Source: a virus. From it: 64,000 nucleotides of DNA. This document shows positions 48,430-56,286 of the stretch, in pieces (position 1 is the first letter of the stretch; every line of letters begins with the position of its first letter). Both the position numbers and the translations under genes were made by a program. The stretch spans positions 1 to 64,000 of IMG/VR virus record IMGVR_UViG_3300030041_000022; one strand, written 5' to 3'. The notes beneath the pieces are model-generated. The model had not been told where the DNA came from and did no database searches. It worked only from the letters and a program-made list of their open reading frames with translations.

Positions 48430-49047
48430 TTACCGGCCCTCTGCGTATTTCGCCATCGCTGCGCTGATATCTTTCTTGACTGTGGGCCACGTATAAACGT
48501 ATTTGTAGTGACCGTGGTCCTTGTCGGCTTCGGCGAAATGCTTGAGCGAACGGGTGATCTGGTCGACCGACAGCTTCGGTATCATGTCCCTTGCGGCCTC
48601 GATCTGCTTCTTCAGCGGCCATCCATTCTTCATAAGGACGTGGACGTCGTAGAAATCTTTTCGGGTCCCCCGATTCGCGATGGCCAGGATCTTCATAGCT
48701 GCCAACGTCTTGAGGGAAGCAAAGGGCGCTCCCGAGGTACCCCTCTCGACGTCTGCCTTGTAATCGAACCTGAGGAAGCTCAAACGCACACCACGCACCG
48801 TGATATGCAAAGAGTTCGAACTCTCACTGATCAATTTCGGTTCGAGATCGGCTTCTCGAAGCAGAGTCATCAAAGCCCTGGTATCGAAGTTCCGAAGCGT
48901 AAACCAATCGAGATCTTCCGAGTCCCGATGATTGAACCGGAGGGACATATTGGATCCGCCGACGAGAAAGAACTTGTTCTTCTCGCAGAACCCGGCGAGG
49001 TCCTTCAGTACTTCACGTTTGTGCTTGGACAGTTTCAACCGCGCCAT
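48430..49047 (-). CDS. AbiEii-type nucleotidyltransferase (toxin-like)
   Basis: The ATG at 49047 (MARLKLSKHKREVLKDL) is chosen because homology begins there. KFFLVGGSNMSLRFNHRDSE followed by DLDWFT is the AbiEii/MenT-like nucleotidyltransferase signature (GGS and D-x-D). MKILAIANRGTRKDFYDVHV is the second conserved block. About 205 residues. Partner gene 49035-49304 overlaps by 13 bp and precedes it, as in type IV-like AbiE pairs. Possible defence, superinfection exclusion or maintenance role. Confidence 0.8.
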   Translation of the reverse strand: MARLKLSKHKREVLKDLAGFCEKNKFFLVGGSNMSLRFNHRDSEDLDWFTLRNFDTRALMTLLREADLEPKLISESSNSLHITVRGVRLSFLRFDYKADVERGTSGAPFASLKTLAAMKILAIANRGTRKDFYDVHVLMKNGWPLKKQIEAARDMIPKLSVDQITRSLKHFAEADKDHGHYKYVYTWPTVKKDISAAMAKYAEGR

Positions 49048-49304
49048 GGGATCCAGCCTTTCATCCAGCGTTCGCAGGTGGCCAAAGGGATACCGAGAAT
49101 AGCCCCCCACAAAATCAGCACGTGCTCATCGAGAATGCGGCCTTTCGACTCCACAACATACCGGCGGAGCTCCGCCCGATCATGGGTCTTCAGCAAACGG
49201 CGCCAATCGGCCAGCTTACCAAACATCATAATCCGGGCTGCTCGGAGCTCCCGGGAGATCCCCTTCTTGGGGTCGACATCCCACAAATATGCGACTTTCT
49301 GCAT
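49035..49304 (-). CDS. DUF6922-like protein, probable antitoxin partner
   Basis: From the ATG at 49304: MQKVAYLWDVDPKKGISREL, MMFGKLADWRRLLKTHDRAE, LDEHVLILWGAILGIPL. This fits DUF6922 proteins ('xxFWDVDPxKLD ... GxxxxxRWLLxxYG'), which are commonly encoded next to AbiEii-type nucleotidyltransferases. 89 residues. TACAAT (49311-49316, minus strand) lies just before the ATG, so the message may be nearly leaderless. Confidence 0.7.
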   Translation of the reverse strand: MQKVAYLWDVDPKKGISRELRAARIMMFGKLADWRRLLKTHDRAELRRYVVESKGRILDEHVLILWGAILGIPLATCERWMKGWIPWRG

Positions 49305-49310
49305 GGTTTC

Positions 49311-49316
49311 ATTGTA
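49311..49316 (-). promoter_or_regulatory. Possible -10 box (TACAAT) of the toxin-antitoxin-like pair
   Basis: TACAAT on the minus strand matches five of six bases of the consensus and lies 6 bp before the ATG at 49304. No Shine-Dalgarno sequence separates them. A convincing -35 is not seen. Confidence 0.3.
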
Positions 49317-49333
49317 CCCGGCGGCAGCGGGGA

Positions 49334-49525
49334 TCAAGCGCTGAACGCGATCGGTCCCCGCGTGGTGTGGGCGATGGGGCGTGGTTTCCCCTTGTCTTTT
49401 TCTTTTGCTGGCGCAGGCGGCAGCGCATGGTGCGGGCTATAGGCGCTTTCCCAGAGCGGTGGAATCCGCAACCAGTGCTTCGGGTGAAAGTCGTCGTAGA
49501 TGAGACGGCGGTGAGCGCGGCTCAT
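49334..49525 (-). CDS. Small hypothetical protein, 63 aa
   Basis: The ATG overlaps the stop of the GT9-like gene. Starts MSRAHRRLIYDDFHPKHWLR and continues with Pro/His/Lys-rich sequence. Coupling supports translation. Function unknown. Confidence 0.5.
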   Translation of the reverse strand: MSRAHRRLIYDDFHPKHWLRIPPLWESAYSPHHALPPAPAKEKDKGKPRPIAHTTRGPIAFSA

Positions 49526-50175
49526 TGGTTGATGAACCGCAGGAAGGTCAGGTAGTTTTCGGCTTGGCTGATGAAGTGCCCGGCGCCCTTGCAGAGAACG
49601 TAGTTGCGGTGGCGGTGGCAGGTGACGACGGGGAGATCGTATTCGAGAATATAGGTCGGGACGCTGACACTGTGCGCCACGTGCGACATGCCAGAACAGA
49701 TTCCGACGAACAAGACAGATGTTCGCATCGCCCAGATCGATTTCTCCAGGCCGAGATCCTTGCCCGCGATCACGACGGCGAACCCGTGCCGCTGCGCCCA
49801 CAGATTGATCGTGACGATATCACCAGGCGGCGGGTTCTTCAGCTCGGGGGTCGATGCCCCGTCGAATTGCACTGTAATCTTGTTATCGCGAGGGCCGAGG
49901 CTCCACTGGTGCTTCGCCGGTATCATAGGCGCGGCCCAGACCGCGTATCCATCGAGCTCCGTGTTCGGCTCGTCGTCGACCAGGATAATCTCGTTGTCGA
50001 AATACTGCTGGTCCATCGCACGCAGGACCGCCTCTTGCATCGCGCGCAGGCTCTGTCCATGCTGGACGGTCGACAGCAGGATCGGGCCAGGACGCTGGAT
50101 GCGGGCAAGCAGCTGGATCGTAGCCCAAACATCGCCGAGGCCATAATTCCAATTCCTATAGATGGTATTTGGCAT
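49522..50175 (-). CDS. GT9/heptosyltransferase-like protein
   Basis: AAAGGAA precedes the ATG at 50175. About 217 residues. NYGLGDVWATIQLLARIQ opens the fold; FVGICSGMSHVAHSVSVPTY and ILEYD resemble the nucleotide-sugar binding region of GT9 glycosyltransferases ('GxxSGxxHxAxxxxxPxxxL'). The N-terminal domain is shorter than in true heptosyltransferases. Likely takes part in making or modifying a glycan on virion or host. Confidence 0.65.
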   Translation of the reverse strand: MPNTIYRNWNYGLGDVWATIQLLARIQRPGPILLSTVQHGQSLRAMQEAVLRAMDQQYFDNEIILVDDEPNTELDGYAVWAAPMIPAKHQWSLGPRDNKITVQFDGASTPELKNPPPGDIVTINLWAQRHGFAVVIAGKDLGLEKSIWAMRTSVLFVGICSGMSHVAHSVSVPTYILEYDLPVVTCHRHRNYVLCKGAGHFISQAENYLTFLRFINQ

Positions 50176-50266
50176 TGAACTTCCTTTCGAAGTCATCCAC
50201 GCCTTCGCAGACGGTGGCCCACATATCCCCGAAGCCGCCGCCGAGGATGTCCCAGACGATGCTCAT
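50156..50266 (-). CDS. Very small gene, 36 aa
   Basis: The ATG at 50266 overlaps the GH130-like stop (ATGA) and its stop lies after the next start. MSIVWDILGGGFGDMWATV resembles the opening of the GT9-like protein (YGLGDVWATIQLL), so it may be a duplicated N-terminal fragment. It also carries the ribosome site for the next gene. Confidence 0.45.
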   Translation of the reverse strand: MSIVWDILGGGFGDMWATVCEGVDDFERKFNAKYHL

Positions 50267-51066
50267 AGCGCGCCCCTGTTGAGTAGCCGAAGGTGGAGCG
50301 CCTTAGCGCGTTTATCGTCTTCACCATAGGTGACGAGGAACGAATCCTCGAGGCAGAGCAGGCCACACGGGAAATGGACGCTGGTACCGCTGTGCCCGAG
50401 AAAGGGTTTATTTGAGATGCCGATCACCTGGAAGGGTGGTTCGGCAGAAAAGCTGTACATGCCCATATAATAGTTCGATGTGTGGAAAGCTGAGTAATAG
50501 CGCCCATTATAGAGCGCTGGCGGGGTTCCGCCGCGAAGCTGCTTACCGTCTACCTCCCAGTCGTTGGGGAACGGGGTGGAGTGGATAAGGGCGAACGCGC
50601 CGTCCCAATCACACTCATAGATGCGGTGCGGGTTGATGGAGTAGATGCATAGCAACCGCCCGTGGTAGTCAAAGAACTGCCAGTTCTTTTCATAGCGCTC
50701 CGGCGTGAACTTGAATTCCACTTCCCGCTCTATGGATAAGTCCGCATTGAACCGGCATATCCGCATCCGGATAGGGCCGTCCGTATGTGTGTACGAGCCG
50801 CAGAGCGCCCCGCGATGTGTGAATAGGCGGAGATCTTCGAGCCGGATGTCCTTGGTGCCGACAATACGTGACGACTCGATCTGAAGGCGCGAGTCGAGCA
50901 GGCAGATGCCCGTCCTGCTCTGCATCTGATGCCCGAACCGGTACGACAGATAGCAGCTATCACCCTGCCGAGCGATTCCGCAGTTGTACTTGGTCTCCTC
51001 TGACGGAGCAAGTTGATCTCCCGGGAATTCGATGAGTGCTGACGGAGAAAAGGACAGACGATCCAT
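50263..51066 (-). CDS. GH130-like glycoside phosphorylase/hydrolase
   Basis: 267 residues. IRLEDLRLFTHRGALCGSYT, PERYEKNWQFFDYHGRLLCI, QLRGGTPPALYNGRYYSAFH and GHSGTSVHFPCGLLCLEDSF follow the block order of GH130-type five-bladed propellers ('EDxRxF', 'KNWxxF', 'RGGTPP', 'HxS'). This family acts on beta-mannosides, but substrate cannot be told here. Forms a glycan cluster with the GT9-like gene. Confidence 0.7.
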   Translation of the reverse strand: MDRLSFSPSALIEFPGDQLAPSEETKYNCGIARQGDSCYLSYRFGHQMQSRTGICLLDSRLQIESSRIVGTKDIRLEDLRLFTHRGALCGSYTHTDGPIRMRICRFNADLSIEREVEFKFTPERYEKNWQFFDYHGRLLCIYSINPHRIYECDWDGAFALIHSTPFPNDWEVDGKQLRGGTPPALYNGRYYSAFHTSNYYMGMYSFSAEPPFQVIGISNKPFLGHSGTSVHFPCGLLCLEDSFLVTYGEDDKRAKALHLRLLNRGAL

Positions 51067-51070
51067 TGGC

Positions 51071-51580
51071 CTATCGCTTCACGAACATGTTGCCGCCGTC
51101 CTCGATGAGTGTCGACTCGTCTTTCACGGTCAAATAGAATTCGGGCGTCCCTTGAAGAGTCAGCCGGTTGCCTCTGAGGGTATACTTACCTGCTCGGCTG
51201 AGGTAGGAGTTGGTGTAGGTCATGTCGGGCTTGAGCACGATCGTCACGGTGCCATCCGCCTTGATGTAGGTTCCCGCCAGCTGCTGTTCAATCGTCGGTG
51301 CAGGCGCCGCCTTGGCCGGCAAATCCTTCTCGATCTCGGCGATGCGGGCCTTCACCGCCAGGGCCCCATCTAGATCCCCCTTCTTGGTCGCCTCCGCCTG
51401 GCTCTTGGTCAGCGCCGCGATCAGGGCCTTGCGGATCACCACGATATCGGCCTCGGCTTTGGCCAGGAGCTTGGTGGCGTCGGCGGGGAGTTTCGACGGC
51501 GGCGGGGACTCGTCGGCGACGAGGCAGTAGGGGTCGCAAGCGGCGGTGAGGCCGATGATCATCAGGATGAGGCGCAGCAT
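51071..51580 (-). CDS. Secreted lipoprotein-like protein with coiled coil
   Basis: 169 residues. MLRLILMIIGLTAACDPYC is a short signal with a LTAAC lipobox-like end. A helical part with ATKKGDLDGALAVKARIAEI follows; this KKGDLDGALAVK motif is common in secreted proteins of Planctomycetes and Verrucomicrobia. The C-terminus is a small beta domain (LAGTYIKADGTVTIVLKPDM). Probably exported to the host envelope. Confidence 0.7.
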   Translation of the reverse strand: MLRLILMIIGLTAACDPYCLVADESPPPSKLPADATKLLAKAEADIVVIRKALIAALTKSQAEATKKGDLDGALAVKARIAEIEKDLPAKAAPAPTIEQQLAGTYIKADGTVTIVLKPDMTYTNSYLSRAGKYTLRGNRLTLQGTPEFYLTVKDESTLIEDGGNMFVKR

Positions 51581-51616
51581 GGGTGACTCCGGGACAAGGG
51601 TTGGTAGGTGAGAGGA

Positions 51617-52129
51617 TCAGGCTTCGGCCGGGGTGAGATCGCCCTCGAAGACCACAGCGCCACGCTTGCGCTGCGCCGTCTTCCGCGCCAGGCGCTTGTA
51701 GGCCTTGGCGACGGCCTCTTTGAATTCGACTTCCTCGACCGGCTCCTCGAGCTCGACCTCAGGCACCTTCTTGCCCGCGGCCTTGGCCTCGGCGGCCTTC
51801 TGCTTGCGGTGGCGCTCCTCATTGCGCTTGGCCAGGATCTCCGCGGCCTCGGCGACCAGGACGTCGATCGTGATGGAGTTGAGCTTCTGCATCGCGAGCT
51901 TGAGCAGCAGGAGCGGCTGCAATCTATTCACTTGGAGTGTTTCAGAATCTGAATCCACGGAAATCTCGCCGCGCAGGTGGAGAACGACCTCAACAGGGTA
52001 GTCGCCTTCCTCGACTTGATCACGCGCATTGTCGATGATCGTGTCGGTCAACATTTTGGACAAAGCTAAAACGGCGACCGGGGAAAGGTCGGCGAGGGTG
52101 TTGGTGGATGAGGTAGGGGTCTTGGTCAT
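51617..52129 (-). CDS. Hypothetical protein, 170 aa
   Basis: Begins MTKTPTSSTNTLADLSPVAV. VEVVLHLRGEISVDSDSETL and LLLLKLAMQKLNSITIDVLV suggest a small folded domain; the rest is charged helix (EEVEFKEAVAKAYKRLARKT). The start is preceded by a copy of the CCAGCCT(G/A)GAAAGGGC leader shared with three other genes. Function unknown. Confidence 0.65.
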   Translation of the reverse strand: MTKTPTSSTNTLADLSPVAVLALSKMLTDTIIDNARDQVEEGDYPVEVVLHLRGEISVDSDSETLQVNRLQPLLLLKLAMQKLNSITIDVLVAEAAEILAKRNEERHRKQKAAEAKAAGKKVPEVELEEPVEEVEFKEAVAKAYKRLARKTAQRKRGAVVFEGDLTPAEA

Positions 52130-52141
52130 GGGGCGCCCTTT

Positions 52142-52831
52142 CTAGGCTGGTTGGATGAAAGATTTGTAAACACGGGAAGGGTAGAACTTATGCGGATGCG
52201 GATCAAAGGGAGGGGCCAGAAATCCTAGGGCCTGTTCTACGGACCAGCCGCACTTGTCTAACCGTGCTCGAATGGTCCCTGACCGTATGCCTCTAATGGC
52301 AGCCCATTGACAGACGTTCTTTGTTATTCCTTGTGCGGTGATTTTCCTGTTGGTTCGTTTATTGTTGCACTGGGTATCCCAGTCTTTCCAGAAACAGTTA
52401 TCGGGCTCGTAATTCCCGTTGTTATCTCTTCGCTCTATAGTTGCCTCTTTCCCTACTCCAGGACGATCTCCCATATCTGCGTAGAAGTTCTCGAATTTAT
52501 CCCAGCGTTTGCAGATCTCTATTCCTCTTCCTCCGTAATTCTTGAATCCAGCTTCTCTTGGATTCAGGCACCTTCTTCGCATGCCCTGCCAGACATTATA
52601 AATGCTCGTATGCTTCATCCCATGCGTCCGAGTAGCATTGCCCATATTGATATACCGCTCGCACCCACAAGTGGTAGTTTTTCCACAAACAAGGCTGTTC
52701 CCCGTTGTAACCCACTCTTTGTCACAGAAGCACCGACAAAGCCACCAGGACCTGCCATTCTTCATAGAATGGAGCCTGAGTACCTTGGTTCGCCCAAAGG
52801 TCATCCCAGTCAGGTCCCGGAAGGCGGGCAT
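52142..52831 (-). CDS. HNH/AP2-type endonuclease-like protein, putative mobile gene
   Basis: 229 residues. The N-terminal zinc motif (DLTGMTFGRTKVLRLHSM, WLCRCFCDKEW, TTTCGC) and the block SIYNVWQGMRRRC, NYGGRGIEICKRWDKFENFY, ERRDNNGNYEPDNCFWKDW are typical of a common phage family related to HNH/homing nucleases. Base composition is clearly AT-richer than the neighbours. It sits between the helicase stop and a conserved leader, and its stop codon lies inside that leader, which suggests insertion. Confidence 0.8.
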   Translation of the reverse strand: MPAFRDLTGMTFGRTKVLRLHSMKNGRSWWLCRCFCDKEWVTTGNSLVCGKTTTCGCERYINMGNATRTHGMKHTSIYNVWQGMRRRCLNPREAGFKNYGGRGIEICKRWDKFENFYADMGDRPGVGKEATIERRDNNGNYEPDNCFWKDWDTQCNNKRTNRKITAQGITKNVCQWAAIRGIRSGTIRARLDKCGWSVEQALGFLAPPFDPHPHKFYPSRVYKSFIQPA

Positions 52832-52833
52832 GA

Positions 52834-54408
52834 CTATTCTCCCTCCCCTTCCTTCTCACGCTCCGGCATCGGCTGGATGATAAGAGTCTCGATCGCCCGA
52901 CTGGCCACGATATATTTGATATTGACCTCCTGCGCCATCGCGGCCTCATTGCGAGCCCGGTACATCATCGCGTCGTTCTTCTCTGGGGCGAGCCAGACCA
53001 CCGTGCGGCTCTCCAGGCCCTTGCTTTTGTGGATGCTCGAGAACACCACGCCGACCGAATCATCGCTGAAGAGCTGCTCGATGCGGCTGTGCAGTTCGCG
53101 GATCGAAACCACGTCCTTGAGCAGGGCCATCAGGGTCTCACACTGATCTTCAATCTGTTGAACCTGGCTGTCCTTGTGGGCCTTCTTGAGCTTGCCGGTC
53201 TCGACCGAGCAGTAGGTGTCGATGCGCTCGACCAGCTCCTCGACCTGCCCGTCGCCCAGACGCTTGGCCAGCTTGGTCGCGAGCTTGGCCACGGTCTTGC
53301 CGATGTCCCGGCCGCGGACGACAGCCTTCTTGCCGGCGGCGATCAGCTTGAGCGCGCAACCGATCAGCGGGGCGTTCACGCGGCAGCACACCATGTCGCC
53401 GGCCATCAGCGCCAGCAGGGTCGCGCCGAGCTGCTTGGGCTCTTTCTCGATCACCAGTCCCTCGGGGGCATTGTCCGCGGCCTGGATGTGGGGCACCCAG
53501 CTCTGGGCCAACGCAACCACGGCCTTGGGGCAGCGGTAGGTGATCGAGAGCGGCAGGCAGTTCCCGTCGCTGACGTTGAACTCCTCCTTGATCCGCTCCA
53601 TGGCCTTGGCGTCGGCACCGCGGAACAGGTAGATGGCCTGACGGCTGTCGCCCACCGCGACCAGGCGACCACCGGGCGACAGGGCGCGCTTGAGCAGTTC
53701 GATCTGCAGCCGGTTGAGATCCTGGCTCTCATCGACGCAGATCAGGTCGTACTTGGGCAGGCTGATCGCGTGGTCGATGGGAAAACTAAGCATCTCGTCA
53801 AAGGTCATCTGGTCGACCTGGGACTTCATCACCTGATCCAGCTCGCCGAACAGCGCGATCGAGCTCTCCGGCTGGTCGAGAGTGATCCCATAGTTGGAGA
53901 TCGTCTCGGTCACCGCATCGACGTCCGCCAGGTTGGTCATCGTGCCGCGGAGCAGACCGTAAGCCTTGATCAGATCGCCGGCGATGGCGTTGACCACCTC
54001 GAGCTGGGGCTTCGACTCATCGGTGGTCAGGGCCTTGGTCACCACCAGCTCGGCGGTCACGTGCAGCTTGCGCGCCTCGATCTTGATGCCGCGGAACTTG
54101 CGGGAGACCGCGCCCATTGCCAGGCCATGCAAGGTCTTCGCGTCCACGCCGCGGGGCACCCGGCGGCTCAACTCCTCGGCGATGGACTTGTTGAAGGCGG
54201 CGAACAGCGCACGCTTGCTCTGGTTCCCGGGCACCTGCTGCCAGCGGCGCAGGGCCTCGACCAGGGTGGTGGTCTTGCCGCTGCCAGCGACCGCTTCGAC
54301 GACCACGTTGCCCTGGCCAGCGGTGAAGGCCCGGAAGATCGATTCCTGGTAGGGGGAGTAGACGCGCGCGGCGATGGTGGCGTCGATGATGGGTTGGAGG
54401 AGGCTCAT
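52834..54408 (-). CDS. UvrD/Rep-type superfamily 1 DNA helicase
   Basis: 524 residues. Q21 in YSPYQESIFRAF, Walker A GSGKTT (K45), Walker B LICVDESQD, motif III VAVGDSRQAIYLFRGA, motif IV LSITYRCP, motif V SSIHKSKGLESRTVVWL and motif VI YIVASRAIETLII are all present. Shorter than host UvrD (about 720), without the 2B extension. Expected 3'-5' helicase in replication, recombination or repair. Its start has the shared GGAAAGGG leader and a 19-bp palindrome further upstream. Confidence 0.95.
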   Translation of the reverse strand: MSLLQPIIDATIAARVYSPYQESIFRAFTAGQGNVVVEAVAGSGKTTTLVEALRRWQQVPGNQSKRALFAAFNKSIAEELSRRVPRGVDAKTLHGLAMGAVSRKFRGIKIEARKLHVTAELVVTKALTTDESKPQLEVVNAIAGDLIKAYGLLRGTMTNLADVDAVTETISNYGITLDQPESSIALFGELDQVMKSQVDQMTFDEMLSFPIDHAISLPKYDLICVDESQDLNRLQIELLKRALSPGGRLVAVGDSRQAIYLFRGADAKAMERIKEEFNVSDGNCLPLSITYRCPKAVVALAQSWVPHIQAADNAPEGLVIEKEPKQLGATLLALMAGDMVCCRVNAPLIGCALKLIAAGKKAVVRGRDIGKTVAKLATKLAKRLGDGQVEELVERIDTYCSVETGKLKKAHKDSQVQQIEDQCETLMALLKDVVSIRELHSRIEQLFSDDSVGVVFSSIHKSKGLESRTVVWLAPEKNDAMMYRARNEAAMAQEVNIKYIVASRAIETLIIQPMPEREKEGEGE

Positions 54409-54412
54409 GTGG

Positions 54413-54426
54413 TGCCCTTTCCAGGC
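54413..54426 (-). promoter_or_regulatory. Conserved ribosome-binding leader (GCCTGGAAAGGGCA)
   Basis: GCCTGGAAAGGGCA, read on the minus strand, ends 4 bases before the helicase ATG. The same block precedes the genes ending at 57509 (block at 58158-58175) and 60459 (61096-61114), and with one change the gene at 51617-52129 (52133-52153). GGAAAGGG is the likely Shine-Dalgarno. Confidence 0.7.
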
Positions 54427-54486
54427 AGGTGGTTGTGAGTACTATGTCGCCGAAATGCTCTATTTCCCATTAGTCTCACTAGGCTC

Positions 54487-54505
54487 GCGTAACGGTGTAT
54501 CACAC
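54487..54505. promoter_or_regulatory. 19-bp imperfect palindrome, site A
   Basis: GCGTAACGGTGTATCACAC, first of four related sites. The consensus GCGTnACnnTGTRTCACAC has two half-sites related to GYGTnACA. It lies upstream of the helicase, 78 bp from its ATG, just after the stop of the 54508-54732 gene. Confidence 0.75.
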
Positions 54506-54507
54506 AA

Positions 54508-54732
54508 CTATAGGGCCATAAGAACCTGTGTCTCATCATCGCGCATCGCCTGTTCCTGCCGCTCTCTACGCATAACCTCGGCGAGCCAGGACACCTGATC
54601 CTGCACGGATCTGATGCGCATCAGGTACTCTCGTACCCAGCGGCGCACTGCGGGCTGATGGCGCTGGGGCCACAGCACCCCGATATGCCGATAGGCGGCG
54701 ACTGCGCCGGCCAGATCGTCGTCCAGGCTCAT
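54508..54732 (-). CDS. Small helical protein, 74 aa
   Basis: MSLDDDLAGAVAAYRHIGVL, then a helix with VRRWVREYLMRIRSVQDQ and an Arg/Glu-rich end. Coupled to the gene upstream by ATGA. No known family. Confidence 0.6.
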   Translation of the reverse strand: MSLDDDLAGAVAAYRHIGVLWPQRHQPAVRRWVREYLMRIRSVQDQVSWLAEVMRRERQEQAMRDDETQVLMAL

Positions 54733-54974
54733 GGGTCAGCCGGCTGCAGGATGGCCCGTATCGCCAGGCCGACCAGGAGCCACTGCACGGTGCGGGCCGG
54801 CACTCCCAGGCCGCGGAACGCATTCCTGTAGGCGGAATAGAGCCCCTCGGCCTCCTTGGCCAGGGCAGAGACCGGGCGGCGCATGCGCAGCTGCCGCTCC
54901 AGATGCGCGCGGCAGGTCGTCTGCTCCAGCATCGCTCGCGCCACCTGGCGCGCGACGTAGGCTGCGGGCTTCAC
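54729..54974 (-). CDS. Small hypothetical protein, 81 aa
   Basis: Mostly helical: VARQVARAMLEQTTCRAHLE, a mid part LAKEAEGLYSAYRNAFRGLG and a weakly hydrophobic end (VQWLLVGLAIRAILQ). Overlaps both neighbours at start and stop. Unknown. Confidence 0.6.
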   Translation of the reverse strand: MKPAAYVARQVARAMLEQTTCRAHLERQLRMRRPVSALAKEAEGLYSAYRNAFRGLGVPARTVQWLLVGLAIRAILQPADP

Positions 54975-55168
54975 GGCCGGCCCGCATGCTGCAGCGCGCT
55001 GCTGAATCGCCCCCGGACGACGAAGGCCTCGACCAGGCGGCGGTACTCCAGCTGGGTCAGCAGCACGGCTCCCTGGTTCGGGCGCTTGCGTTGGAAGCCC
55101 AGCAGGACTCCGCGGGTGAGGGTGGAGGATGTGGTGCCGACGAAATATTCATCGAAGAAGGTGTTCAT
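54971..55168 (-). CDS. Small hypothetical protein, 65 aa
   Basis: MNTFFDEYFVGTTSSTLTRG, then a basic part and LLTQLEYRRLVEAFVVRGRF. First gene of an operon controlled by site B about 68 bp upstream. The leader lacks the GGAAAGGG block. Unknown. Confidence 0.6.
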   Translation of the reverse strand: MNTFFDEYFVGTTSSTLTRGVLLGFQRKRPNQGAVLLTQLEYRRLVEAFVVRGRFSSALQHAGRP

Positions 55169-55235
55169 GGCCAGAGGCTCCTATGTCGACAAAGTACTCC
55201 AAAACTCCGTCTTCCCATCATCTCTACGTAGACTC

Positions 55236-55254
55236 GCGTAACGGTGTGTCACAC
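55236..55254. promoter_or_regulatory. 19-bp imperfect palindrome, site B
   Basis: GCGTAACGGTGTGTCACAC. Differs from site A at one base. Lies between the DUF1643 gene stop (55257) and the 54971-55168 start. Confidence 0.75.
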
Positions 55255-55256
55255 CA

Positions 55257-55751
55257 CTATGCCGGCATCGTCCACGGCACCAGCGGCTCATCAGCCCGCA
55301 CCATCAGGGGATGCCGCGGCTCCCCGCTCTTGGTGGTGCCCAGGCAGAGCGCGCCCAGGCCCGACATCTGCGTGCGGAGCTCGGAGCGCAGGGCGAACGG
55401 CTGCGCGCCCCAGGCGACCACGATCCTGCCCACCAGGGCGTGCGCGGTCCATTGCTCGGTAACGTGCCGGATGTTATCAGGGCCCACTGGGTCGGGCGCG
55501 GCGCGCAGATCCTCCGGGTAGGCCGACCGGAAGGCGAACAGGTTGACGATGGTCAGGATGGTGCATCCCTCGCGCGTGGCATAGCCGATGCAACGGGTCA
55601 CGGTCGGATCGGGCACGGAGGCTGTAGCCGTTGATGGGTTGAGCATGACGAACAGCATCGGCCGCACCCAGCGCAGCACCGAGGGGATGCGCCGGGTGAG
55701 GACGTAGCGGTAGAGGCCGTCGTCGCTGATGATCGCGGTGCCGCCAATCAC
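55257..55751 (-). CDS. DUF1643 family protein
   Basis: 164 residues. YRYVLTRR, MLFVMLNPSTATASVPDPTV, TRCIGYATREGCTILTIVNL, FAFRSAYPEDLRAAPDPVG and VVAWGAQP occur in the order of DUF1643. Phage and host members are of unknown activity. ATGA overlap with the upstream gene. Confidence 0.9.
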   Translation of the reverse strand: MIGGTAIISDDGLYRYVLTRRIPSVLRWVRPMLFVMLNPSTATASVPDPTVTRCIGYATREGCTILTIVNLFAFRSAYPEDLRAAPDPVGPDNIRHVTEQWTAHALVGRIVVAWGAQPFALRSELRTQMSGLGALCLGTTKSGEPRHPLMVRADEPLVPWTMPA

Positions 55752-56116
55752 GGCGCCCCCAACCGCAGAACCGCGGTCTTCGCCGGGTCCTCCCGGTCAT
55801 AGTAATCCCGAAACCACTGCGCCCGCCCATTCAAAATGCTCTGCCCGCGCCCGGTGATGAACCAGATCGTATCGCCGATCGGCGGTGACGTCTGGGGGAT
55901 CACCAGGAAGCCTTCCCACATCTTGCGCAGGACGGTGAGCGGTTCAGTATCGACAATCCGATCGGGGTCTGCTCTTTGCCAGTGCGCCCGGATTTGATCC
56001 GCTGCTTGGGGCCAGCGCATCAGTTCGAGGCAGACCTTGAGCATGTGATGGTCAAGGGTCACTTCGTTACGGCAGGCATCGACATAGTGGATCTCTGGCT
56101 CGGTTAGAACGGACAT
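55748..56116 (-). CDS. Hypothetical protein, 122 aa
   Basis: MSVLTEPEIHYVDACRNEVT, HHMLKVCLELMRWPQAADQI, then GDTIWFITGRGQSILNGRAQ and FRDYYDREDPAKT. The last part looks like a winged-helix or small alpha/beta fold ('TGRGQ'). Unknown. Confidence 0.6.
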   Translation of the reverse strand: MSVLTEPEIHYVDACRNEVTLDHHMLKVCLELMRWPQAADQIRAHWQRADPDRIVDTEPLTVLRKMWEGFLVIPQTSPPIGDTIWFITGRGQSILNGRAQWFRDYYDREDPAKTAVLRLGAP

Positions 56117-56286
56117 TCTGGCTCCTGTGGCTTGAGGTTCTTCTGGTACGCTTCCGGCGAGATCTCCGGCACCACGTGCTTCCGTGGGTGGACGATCCGG
56201 CGCTTGAGGATCGCGGTGACCGGCAGGCCCAGGTCGAACAGAGTCTGCTGGTGCGGGGGCCGCTCGGATTGGGCGTGGTTGTTCAT
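56104..56286 (-). CDS. Small hypothetical protein, 60 aa
   Basis: GGGAGAG precedes the ATG at 56286. MNNHAQSERPPHQQTLFDLG, then LKRRIVHPRKHVVPEISPEA. QTLFDLG near the N-terminus resembles a DNA-clamp-binding peptide (QxxLFxx). Overlaps the next gene by 13 bp. Confidence 0.55.
   Translation of the reverse strand: MNNHAQSERPPHQQTLFDLGLPVTAILKRRIVHPRKHVVPEISPEAYQKNLKPQEPECPF

Noticed and set aside
53029-54438. Long plus-strand frame (469 codons) opposite the helicase
   Set aside because: It is the antisense shadow of the UvrD-like helicase, which has all motifs in order. The shadow has typical GC-driven composition (many Leu, Gly, Gln, His) and no motif.
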